Shown here: positions 40,027 to 47,435 of the stretch, piece by piece | How the letters are laid out: each line of letters opens with the position of its first letter | Position numbering within the stretch: the stretch's first letter is position 1 | Origin: Pseudomonas sp. GL-B-19 | Lineage (GTDB): Bacteria; Pseudomonadota; Gammaproteobacteria; Pseudomonadales; Pseudomonadaceae | Length of the DNA: 47,435 bases | Reading direction: 5' to 3' | Assembly (NCBI RefSeq): GCF_019956415.1 | Contig: NZ_JAHBDK010000044.1 | Location: 1-47,435 of the forward strand | Notes under the pieces: generated by a model | Seen by the model: the letters and a program-made list of their open reading frames with translations, nothing else | Database searches by the model: none | What the model was told of the DNA's origin: nothing | Program-made: the position numbers and the translations under genes

Positions 40027-43000
40027 AGCAGTACTCCCTGTTCCCACGCGGGTTCGGCCTTGGGTTCTGGCTTGCCCTGGAACATTCGGTCCAGTCGTTC
40101 GATCAACTCTTTGGGTGGGCGGGCGAAATACGCGCCTTGGGTGGCGGCACGTGTACCTCGAAGGAACAGGTAGACCGCGCCTCCGACATGCCGGTCGTAA
40201 TCGTAGTCGACAAGCCGCGCTTTGAGTTGCCGGTGCAAGGCCAACAGGTACAACACGTATTGCAGGTCATAGCGGTTATCGAGAATCGACTGTTCCATGG
40301 CCTGCTCGGTGTAGGCCGCGTCATCAACGCCCAGCCAGTTGGATTTGTAGTCGGCGACGTAATAGCGGCCATCATGCTCGAAGGTGAGGTCGATAAAGCC
40401 CTTGAACATGCCGTTGAGCAAAACCGGTTCGGCAGCCACTCGGGCAACGCCGTTGTGGGTGTGTTGGCGCACCAGTTCATCCAGCTTGAGCACGTCGACT
40501 TTATGGCTGGCGAACCAGAACTCCATCTCCACACGGTACTGGGTCAGTTGCTCGAATATCACCGGTGCGGTCCCGCCGCCGATGTGTAGCGGGGACTTCA
40601 GTAAATGCTGCAGCCAATCGCTCAGCGTTGTGATCCAGCCTTCCCAGCCACGGCGGTTGCAGCGCCGGGCAATCGCGTCTTCGACCGCTTGCGGGGTGGC
40701 AGCAAAACCTTCGTCGCCGGCCCACTCCAGCAAACCATGGAGAAAGGTGCCAGGGTTGGGGCCTCGGGGGAATCGATGGATATCACCGCCACTGGCCATC
40801 ACTTCTCGTGGAGCGTGCGGATCGAGGCGTTCGTCGTCGAAAAGCTTTTGCGCTTGCGGGCTATCAGGAGCTGAGTCACTGCCCTCGCTCAAACGGTCGC
40901 CAATGCGCAAGGCGCTGTACGAGGCGATCCACCAGTTTTCACTAGCCTTGCGTTTGGGGACGCGCAGCGCGAGCAAGGTCGCCTGGTTTTGCGGCGGATG
41001 GTAATGCTCGGCGGTGGCTTGCGGCATTTCAGTGTAAGTCAGCGCCGGGCAGTCCTGCTGCAAGTCTTCCAGCCAGCGTTTCAAGCCTGCCGACTCGGCC
41101 AATGGCAAACCGCCCCCCAAAAGGTAACCCAGAGCCGACAGGTGCAGCACTGAACTGTTGTTATTGCCGCGTTTGAGATCCGTCACGCCGAGCCAGCACG
41201 TATGTTGCGCGCGAGTCAGGGCGACATACAGCAAGCGCAGATCCTCGGCCAGACGTTCATCGTCGGCCAGGGCAATCAACTCGGCAGTCGGCTTCAATGA
41301 CACCTGAGCCTTGCCGTTTTCGTCGTGGTAATGCAGCGGTAAACGACTGCCATCCACCGGTTTCGCCGAACAGATAAACGGCAGAAACACCAAGGGGTAT
41401 TCAAGGCCCTTGGACTTGTGAATGGTCACGACCTTGACCAGTTGTTCGTCGCTTTCCAGGCGCAGGATCTGCTCTTCACCAGCCTGGCCGGACAACGCCA
41501 GATGCTCGGACAAATGACGAATCAGCGCCTGCTCACCATCGAGCTCGGCCGCTGCCTGCTGCAGCAGTTCGGACAGGTGCAGCAGGTTGGTCAGTACTCG
41601 CTCCCCGTCGCTGCGTGCAATCAATGCTTGCGGGAGCTGGAAGTCGTGCAGCAAACGTCGCAGCATCGGCAGCACACCTTGCTTGCGCCAGAGCTCGCGA
41701 TAGCCACGGAATTGCATGACCCGTGCTTCCCAGGCGAGCTCGTCCTGATTCAATCGTTCCAGTTCAGCCAGCGACAGATTGAGCGTGATGCAGGCCAACG
41801 CGGCTCGCAGTGGCCGCTCGACATCGGGCTCGGCACAGGCCTTGAGCCAGGTCAGCACGTCGTGAGCTTCTTGTGCGGCGAACACCGAGTCCTTGTCCGA
41901 CAGATAGACGCTGCGCACACCTCGGGCCGAGAGCTCGCCGCGCACCGCTTGAGCTTCTTTTCCATCGCGAACCAGGATCGCGATATCCGCTGGCAGCAGG
42001 CCTCTAAAGTCCTTGCCGGCCTCGACGAAACCCGCCCGCCCTTGCTGCCCACCATTGAGCAAAGCGGTGATCTCACTGGCGCAGGCGGCAGCCAATTGTT
42101 GCCGGTACACCGCACCGGACAGGGGTTGTTCTGCGGACAAATGCCAGATGTTCAGGGACGGCACCACCTGCCCCTCTACGTGCAAAACCTCTTTGCGACC
42201 CTGGGATTCGACGGGTAAAAACGGTACCGGGTTCTCGCCATTCTTTTCCCGAAACAGAAACGCGCCGCGCCCCAGCTCACGAGACTCGGCGCGTTCGAAT
42301 ACGTGATTCACCGCACCCACCATGCCGTGGCTGGAGCGGAAGTTAGTGCCCAGCGTGTGCAGTCGACCGGTGGTGGCCTGACGGGCACGCAAGTAGGTGT
42401 AAATGTCGGCGCCCCGGAAAGCATAGATCGCCTGCTTCGGGTCACCTATTAGGAACAGGCCGCACTCGGGATTGTTATCTTCGATGCGATAGATGCTTTC
42501 GAAGATCCGGTATTGCACCGGGTCGGTGTCCTGGAATTCGTCGATCAACGCGACCGGGAACTGCTCACGAATCAAGGTGGCCAGGCGCTCGCCTCCCTCG
42601 GACTGCAAGGCGGCGTCAAGGCGCAGAAGCATGTCGTCGAAGCCCATCTCCGCGCGGCGGCGCTTTTCTTCCTCGAACCGTGTTCCAACCCAATGCGCGG
42701 CATGTAGCAGAACCGCGGCATCGGGGGTCGGCAGTCCGTCGAGGCTGGCCTTGAGGCCGGGCATTGCGTCCAATCCTGGATGACGGGGCGCTTCGCCCTT
42801 CCAGGCTTCGGCCATGCCGTCAGGTGTCAGACGAATGAAGCCGGTGCCGATGTCCAGTTGCTCAAGCGCTTCATCCTCGGCCCAGGCTTTGATTTTTCCG
42901 AACCAGGGTTCGAAGTAGCGCGCCTGCATTTTTCGACCGTCGACACTCTTGCTCGCAACGCCTTGATGACAGATGACCAGCAACTCGTCCGCCCATTGGC

Positions 43001-43712
43001 GCCAAGGCATCTTGAGTTCAAGCAACGCGCTTCGTCGTTCCTGCAAACATTCGTTGATCAGCTCGGCCGGCTCTTTTCCTTCAACACTGTCGCGCTCGCT
43101 GGCGAACAAACCGCGCACGCGCGGCAGTAGCGCGGCCGGACCGCCCCAATTGTTGCGGACCCAGTTCAGCGCATCGCCTTGCATCGGATAACAGAACAGC
43201 CTCCAGTAATCACGCAGGACTTCGCCCAGCAAATCACTGTGATCGGTTTCCAGGGTCTGGGTAAACAAGCTGCCGCTGTCGAACGCATGTTCGCGCAGCA
43301 TGCGCTGACACCAACTGTGGATGGTCGAGACAGCCGCCTCATCCATCCATTGCGCGGCGATGTCCAGACGGTTTGCGCAGCCTGACCATTGTTCGGGCAG
43401 GTACTGATCACGCAGTTCGGCAATGAGGCCATCCGGCGCTGTTGTCTCATCACGGAAGAACCGCGCAGCCTCGGCCAGGCGTGTGCGGATACGTTCACGC
43501 AACTCTTTGGTGGCGGCATCGGTGAAGGTTACGACGAGAATTTGCGGCGGTAACAGCTCACGCCCGAAACCACTCACTTCACTGCCGTGCCCCAGGACAA
43601 GGCGCAGATAAAGCGCGGAAATGGTGAAGGTCTTGCCGGTCCCGGCGCTGGCTTCGATCAGTTGGCTGCCGCGCAGTGGGAAGGCCAGCGCCAGAGGTGT
43701 TTTTTTGGTCAT
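40023..43712 (-). CDS. recB: Exodeoxyribonuclease V beta subunit RecB (1229 aa)
   Basis: The 3'-5' helicase and nuclease subunit of RecBCD. The N-terminal UvrD-type helicase begins with EASAGTGKTFTIS (about 20-32), with DEFQDTDPVQY and TIHKSKGLEYPLV further on. The C-terminal nuclease motif is intact: GFIDLTF and VADYKSNWLG hold the two Asp and the Lys of the catalytic site. Length is similar to E. coli RecB (1180). It overlaps recC and recD by 4 nt on either side (ATGA), so all three subunits are translationally coupled. Confidence 0.95.
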   Translation of the reverse strand: MTKKTPLALAFPLRGSQLIEASAGTGKTFTISALYLRLVLGHGSEVSGFGRELLPPQILVVTFTDAATKELRERIRTRLAEAARFFRDETTAPDGLIAELRDQYLPEQWSGCANRLDIAAQWMDEAAVSTIHSWCQRMLREHAFDSGSLFTQTLETDHSDLLGEVLRDYWRLFCYPMQGDALNWVRNNWGGPAALLPRVRGLFASERDSVEGKEPAELINECLQERRSALLELKMPWRQWADELLVICHQGVASKSVDGRKMQARYFEPWFGKIKAWAEDEALEQLDIGTGFIRLTPDGMAEAWKGEAPRHPGLDAMPGLKASLDGLPTPDAAVLLHAAHWVGTRFEEEKRRRAEMGFDDMLLRLDAALQSEGGERLATLIREQFPVALIDEFQDTDPVQYRIFESIYRIEDNNPECGLFLIGDPKQAIYAFRGADIYTYLRARQATTGRLHTLGTNFRSSHGMVGAVNHVFERAESRELGRGAFLFREKNGENPVPFLPVESQGRKEVLHVEGQVVPSLNIWHLSAEQPLSGAVYRQQLAAACASEITALLNGGQQGRAGFVEAGKDFRGLLPADIAILVRDGKEAQAVRGELSARGVRSVYLSDKDSVFAAQEAHDVLTWLKACAEPDVERPLRAALACITLNLSLAELERLNQDELAWEARVMQFRGYRELWRKQGVLPMLRRLLHDFQLPQALIARSDGERVLTNLLHLSELLQQAAAELDGEQALIRHLSEHLALSGQAGEEQILRLESDEQLVKVVTIHKSKGLEYPLVFLPFICSAKPVDGSRLPLHYHDENGKAQVSLKPTAELIALADDERLAEDLRLLYVALTRAQHTCWLGVTDLKRGNNNSSVLHLSALGYLLGGGLPLAESAGLKRWLEDLQQDCPALTYTEMPQATAEHYHPPQNQATLLALRVPKRKASENWWIASYSALRIGDRLSEGSDSAPDSPQAQKLFDDERLDPHAPREVMASGGDIHRFPRGPNPGTFLHGLLEWAGDEGFAATPQAVEDAIARRCNRRGWEGWITTLSDWLQHLLKSPLHIGGGTAPVIFEQLTQYRVEMEFWFASHKVDVLKLDELVRQHTHNGVARVAAEPVLLNGMFKGFIDLTFEHDGRYYVADYKSNWLGVDDAAYTEQAMEQSILDNRYDLQYVLYLLALHRQLKARLVDYDYDRHVGGAVYLFLRGTRAATQGAYFARPPKELIERLDRMFQGKPEPKAEPAWEQGVLL

Positions 43713-46700
43713 GAACGAGCCTCCTCGCTGGTCAGTGAACGCCAGGGGGCTTCAAGCATCGGTTTGTACAAGGCATTGCACCAGTCGGGGAATGTCTCGT
43801 CGGCGAGCAGTGCATCGTAGTCAGCAAACTGCCGGGTGAGTGCAGGGCTTTCGCGGCGTTCTCCGTCAGTGGTCTGACCATCGCCCTCATAGGCTTTACG
43901 GGCAGCGGCTTCGGCTTTCAGCGGCTCGGTTTGGCCAAGCCAGGCGAAGGCTGTTTTTACTGCAATCGGCAGGGGTTGACGCATGCCCGCCTGCCAGGCG
44001 TCCAGGAGATGTCCCAAAATTTTAAGTGCTGCGCCCTTCTCCATCGGCTCCAGCAGCAGGCTGTCGTCACTGGCTACTAGCGCGGTGGTCATCGGTATGC
44101 CGCTGGCGCAGGCAACCAGATGATTGACCCAAGGCCGCGTCAAACGGTGCCATTTTCGGGTTTTGACTGAGCCAATGCTGTTGGGGATGGTAGTGACCGA
44201 CAGCAAACCACCGTCTGCACGCTGGTGCAGGCCACTGAGCCAACCTTCAAGGCGCAGTCCTTCCAACTCAAGATTCACTGGCAGAGCGCTGGCAAGCGGC
44301 GTCGGCCATAACGCCAGGAGCTGTTGATAGCGCTGCAGCAGATCCGGCAACGGCTCGATCAACTCACGCTGAAGGCATTCGCCGAATCCAGCCATGGGCA
44401 ACAGCCCACTGTTTTGCAGGCGTTTGGCCTGATCGTCAAGTGCCTGATCGGCGTGATCAATGCGCCCCAGAGCCGCTGCAAGCAAGCTGTCGCTGAGGGT
44501 ATAGCGTTGCAGCGCATCGAGGACAAAGGGTTCTTCATCGGCCAACGGCACTTCAGCCGCTTCGAAAAACACTTTCAAGCGCTGACTGAAAAAATGCCGC
44601 ACGGGATTGCGCACGAAGTCCTGCAATTGACCGAGGCTCAGCGGCTCCTCCTGTACGTAAGCCTCAAGTACTTCGACGTCAGCCACCTGATCAGTGACAC
44701 GATGAAGTACCTGCCACTCATTGGCGTAGCTGAACAGCGCGTCACCTTCATGAAAGTAGCGAGCGCTGAAAGGCTGCAATGGATGTTCCTGAGTCATGGC
44801 CTTTAGCAGGTCCTTGTCTTCATCGCGCAGTCGCCAGCCGCTGGCGAGATGGTCACGCAATTGGCCGATCAGCACTGAGGCAGGGCGCTCACTGTTATCC
44901 CGAATGCTACGGCCAACCCAGCTGATGTAGAGCTGATCACGTGCCGACAGTAGTGCTTCCAACAGAAGATAACGGTCATCTTCGCGGCGAGACCGATCAC
45001 CGGGGCGGTAGTCACTGCCCATGAGATCGAAATCCAGCGGTGGTTGCGCACGTGGATAGTCGCCGTCGTTCATGCCCAGCAGACAGACCCGTTTGAACGG
45101 GATCGCCCGCATCGGCATCAAGGTGCAGAAGTTAACGGCACCGGCCAGAAAACGCTGGGACAGGCGGCCCTGATCCAGTCCGGCCAGCCAGGCTTCCCGA
45201 ACAACGGTCAACGGTAAATCATCATGCAAACCTACGGACTCGCAGGTATCGAGCCAGGTTTCGCGTAACTCTTCGAGCTGGGCCAGCAAGTAGTCGTCGT
45301 GCTCGTTGCTGGCTTGAAAGAACAGCTGCACCAGTGCTTGCAACCGCACACCCCACTGCTTGGGTGGTGCAGGTTGAGTCAGTTCCTGGTGGGCAATCTC
45401 CAACGCATCCAGCAAGGCCACCAAAGGTCCGATAAGTGCGGCATCCAGACCGCCAATTTCGTCGTAAGGCTCGATATCTTCGCACGCATTCGCACTGCCC
45501 ACCGCATAACCCAGCAGCATTCGGCGCAGGCCAAATCGCCAACTGTTTTGCTCCAGCGCTTCAGGCAATCCCAGACCCGCACGCTGTTCGGCATTCATTC
45601 CCCAGCGGATGCCGGCCCCTTCGATCCAGCGGTGCAACGTCGGCAGGTCACGCTCCTCAACGCCAAAGCGGGCACGTAATGCGGGAACGTCCAGCAAGTC
45701 GAGAATCTCGCTGACGGGGAAACGGCTATCGGGGAGTTTAAGCAGGTGTTCGACGGCAATCAGCAGGGGATCGCGACCACGCTGGCCTTGATCCGCGAGC
45801 GTGAATGGAATGAAACGTGGATCCTGACGTTCAAGCTGACCGAACACGGCGCGAATATGCGGTGCGTAACTGTCGATGTCCGGAACCATCACGATGATGT
45901 CGCGAGGCCTTAGGTCCGGATCAGCGCTGAAGCGTGCGAGCAACTGATCATGGAGGATCTCTACTTCACGCTGGGCACTATGGGCGATGTGAAAACGGAT
46001 CGACTCGTCTTGCTCCAGATCGACAGCTGGCCAGCATTCTCGCGTCTCGCTCAGTGGACGCAATTCGAGAATGTCGTCCTGCAGTTGATTGAGCATGCTC
46101 TTTGGCTGATTGTCGCTGAACAGGTCGATACGTCCGTCACGAAATGCCGAGCTATAGCTGTTGGGATCGTCATAGCTGTCGAGAAGATTGATGTAGTCCC
46201 GTCCCTGTTTGCCCCAGGCAGCCAGCAGCGGATGAGCATGCTGGTGGAGCGTTTGCGGGTCGAGCACAACGGGCATTCCGCTCTTGCGGGCCTGGCGCTT
46301 GTATTGATGCCGTAGCAGGTCTTTATCGGCGACGATGTCGGCCCAATGGTAACGACAAGGATTATGTACACACAGCAGAACCTGACTGAAACGGGCCAGT
46401 CCCGCGAGCGCTTCGAGGGCTTGAGCGGGCAGAGAAGAAATCCCGAAAACGATCACCCGTGCAGGCAATCCGCTGGGTGCGACGTCGAGGCTGTTAATGC
46501 GTTCTATAAACCGCTGATGAACACCAGCACGGCTTTGCGCCATGCCTTCCTCGCCCACATCCAGCAACAGCGCTCGCCATAACTCCGCTTGCCAGCAGTT
46601 GGCCGAGGCCAGGGGCTTTGCTTCGCCTCTGCCATTGCGTATTTGATGACGACCTTCTGCCCAGTCTTCTAGCCAGTCGGCCCGGTAGACCTGGTATTGG

Positions 46701-47161
46701 TCGAACAGGTCGGCCAGTCGCTCAGCCAACTGGTAGCGCTTACGCAAATCAGCGTCATGGGTCAGGAAGCGCTGCAGCGGCTCGAAGTGCGGCTGGTTGA
46801 TCAGTTGCGGAAGGAGGCGCATCAGACGCCAAGTCAGTGGCGCTTTATCGAGCAACGATTTGACCGGGATTTCATCCCGCCCAAGGACCATGCGATAGAG
46901 CTGCCACATGAAGCTACCGGGTAACTGCACGTCGATGGCTGCTGCAATACCGCAGCCGCCCATGTCATCCTCTTCCGGATCTTCAGCCAGTGCCAACTTA
47001 AGCCATTGCGCGATGCCATTGCTCTGCACCAGGGCGATTTCGTTTTCCAGGGGGGCCAGCGGATAACGCCGCATTACGCTGATCACCAGGCTGCGCAGTT
47101 CATTCAGACTGTTGCTTTGAACCACCATAAAAGCAGCGTTGAGGGACATGGCGTCCGGCAT
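43709..47161 (-). CDS. recC: Exodeoxyribonuclease V gamma subunit RecC (1150 aa)
   Basis: Chi-recognition subunit of RecBCD, a nuclease-dead, helicase-like protein. It reads MSLNAAFMVVQSNSLNELRS early, then IVFGISSLPAQALEAL, IVMVPDIDSYAPHIRAVFG, RVCLLGMNDGDYPR and PSSHRREDDRYLLLEALLSA-like FDLMGSDYRPGDRSRREDDR, all as in RecC. I use the ATG at 47161 (AAGGAAG 7 nt upstream). It is the first gene of the recC-recB-recD operon; no ptrA-like gene is present. Confidence 0.95.
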   Translation of the reverse strand: MPDAMSLNAAFMVVQSNSLNELRSLVISVMRRYPLAPLENEIALVQSNGIAQWLKLALAEDPEEDDMGGCGIAAAIDVQLPGSFMWQLYRMVLGRDEIPVKSLLDKAPLTWRLMRLLPQLINQPHFEPLQRFLTHDADLRKRYQLAERLADLFDQYQVYRADWLEDWAEGRHQIRNGRGEAKPLASANCWQAELWRALLLDVGEEGMAQSRAGVHQRFIERINSLDVAPSGLPARVIVFGISSLPAQALEALAGLARFSQVLLCVHNPCRYHWADIVADKDLLRHQYKRQARKSGMPVVLDPQTLHQHAHPLLAAWGKQGRDYINLLDSYDDPNSYSSAFRDGRIDLFSDNQPKSMLNQLQDDILELRPLSETRECWPAVDLEQDESIRFHIAHSAQREVEILHDQLLARFSADPDLRPRDIIVMVPDIDSYAPHIRAVFGQLERQDPRFIPFTLADQGQRGRDPLLIAVEHLLKLPDSRFPVSEILDLLDVPALRARFGVEERDLPTLHRWIEGAGIRWGMNAEQRAGLGLPEALEQNSWRFGLRRMLLGYAVGSANACEDIEPYDEIGGLDAALIGPLVALLDALEIAHQELTQPAPPKQWGVRLQALVQLFFQASNEHDDYLLAQLEELRETWLDTCESVGLHDDLPLTVVREAWLAGLDQGRLSQRFLAGAVNFCTLMPMRAIPFKRVCLLGMNDGDYPRAQPPLDFDLMGSDYRPGDRSRREDDRYLLLEALLSARDQLYISWVGRSIRDNSERPASVLIGQLRDHLASGWRLRDEDKDLLKAMTQEHPLQPFSARYFHEGDALFSYANEWQVLHRVTDQVADVEVLEAYVQEEPLSLGQLQDFVRNPVRHFFSQRLKVFFEAAEVPLADEEPFVLDALQRYTLSDSLLAAALGRIDHADQALDDQAKRLQNSGLLPMAGFGECLQRELIEPLPDLLQRYQQLLALWPTPLASALPVNLELEGLRLEGWLSGLHQRADGGLLSVTTIPNSIGSVKTRKWHRLTRPWVNHLVACASGIPMTTALVASDDSLLLEPMEKGAALKILGHLLDAWQAGMRQPLPIAVKTAFAWLGQTEPLKAEAAARKAYEGDGQTTDGERRESPALTRQFADYDALLADETFPDWCNALYKPMLEAPWRSLTSEEARS

Positions 47162-47269
47162 AAAGGCTTCCTTGGGAAAATACAAACGCTAGGGCCGAAC
47201 CTTAGCACTGTCGGGAGACTGTGACAGCCGGGAGCTGTCCGGTAATGCTGTACGAACTTTCCTGCAGAC

Positions 47270-47307
47270 AAAACAAAACCCCTACCTGCATACGCAGATA
47301 GGGGTTT
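47270..47307 (-). terminator. Terminator of the rRNA operon
   Basis: AAACCCCTACCTGC (47276-47289) pairs with GCAGATAGGGGTTT (47294-47307) with one mismatch and an ATAC loop. On the minus strand it is followed by TTTTGTTTTG. It lies about 12 nt after the 3' end of the 5S gene and 109 nt before the recC start. Confidence 0.9.
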
Positions 47308-47318
47308 CGGAATTTAAT

Positions 47319-47435
47319 CTTGACGATGACCTACTCTCACATGGGGAAACCCCACACTACCATCGGCGATGCATCGTTTCACTGCTGAGTTCGGGATGGG
47401 ATCAGGTGGTTCCAATGCTCTATGGTCGTCAAGAA
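47319..47435 (-). rRNA. rrf: 5S ribosomal RNA, truncated by the window edge
   Basis: On the minus strand the sequence reads as Pseudomonas 5S rRNA: terminal helix CTTGACGA paired with TCGTCAAG, the conserved CCACCTGATCCCATCCCGAA region (47394-47413 on this strand) and GATGGTAGTGTGGGG of domain gamma/beta. About 117 nt are present, so only one to three bases of the 5' end can be missing. The rest of the rRNA operon must lie to the right. Confidence 0.95.

Overview
This is a Pseudomonas chromosome segment, most likely of the P. fluorescens group. The evidence is the G+C-rich coding sequence, seven copies of an inverted-pair REP (GCGAGCAGGCTCGCTCCCAC type) between genes, a recC-recB-recD operon beside the 5S end of an rRNA operon, and many proteins that read as typical Pseudomonas families (MmsAB, MdaB, McpS-like receptor, DUF1302/DUF1329 pair). 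There is no phage, insertion sequence, CRISPR array or tRNA in the window.

Layout. 1-1116: a structured leader RNA, a DUF6124-like gene, a small companion gene and a terminator. 1365-3977: two toxin-antitoxin modules (VapBC45-like and HipBA). 4193-5725: DUF2252 gene and terminator. 5843-7418: PAP2 phosphatase and Ais-like histidine phosphatase. 7654-9573: McpS-like chemoreceptor. 9693-10387: FitAB/VapBC module with a perfect operator palindrome. 10448-21726: a lipid/glycerol-flavoured block on the minus strand (AGPS-like flavoenzyme, FAD glycerol-3-phosphate dehydrogenase-like protein, FGGY kinase, zinc phospholipase C-like protein, DUF1302 porin-like protein, DUF1329 protein) with a divergent AraC-type regulator. 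21880-24152: a truncated Tc-toxin A protein translationally coupled to a YwqJ-like deaminase. 24153-25573: a decayed glyoxalase fragment, a REPIN, a second copy of the leader RNA with a second DUF6124-like gene, and an intact glyoxalase-fold gene. 25694-34184: accessory metabolism, transport and regulation (D-aminoacylase, SulP transporter, epimerase, LysR, MdaB, YgiN-like monooxygenase, TauE, LysR, cupin). 34384-37906: mmsA-mmsB and divergent LysR. 37918-47161: recD, recB, recC. 47270-47435: terminator and 5S rRNA of an rrn operon, running off the right edge.

Two things stand out. First, the leaders of the two DUF6124-like genes, 24 kb apart, fold into the same three-way-junction RNA. Each holds a 7-nt segment complementary to two flanking repeats. 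Between the two copies the segment and both repeats change together (CTGTCAA with TTGACAG in one, CTGCTAA with TTAGCAG in the other). This is compensatory evidence for a pseudoknot, and perhaps for a switch between two mutually exclusive pairings. Second, a 521-residue N-terminal piece of a Tc toxin A subunit ends just where the long protein would continue, and is followed with an ATGA overlap by a deaminase toxin with intact HAE and CxxC motifs, with no obvious immunity gene. A third, more speculative, candidate is the 10 kb lipid cluster, which pairs an ether-lipid-synthase homologue with glycerol-3-phosphate-type enzymes and a secreted phospholipase C-like protein.

All calls come from reading the sequence and remembered family features; no searches or folding programs were run.
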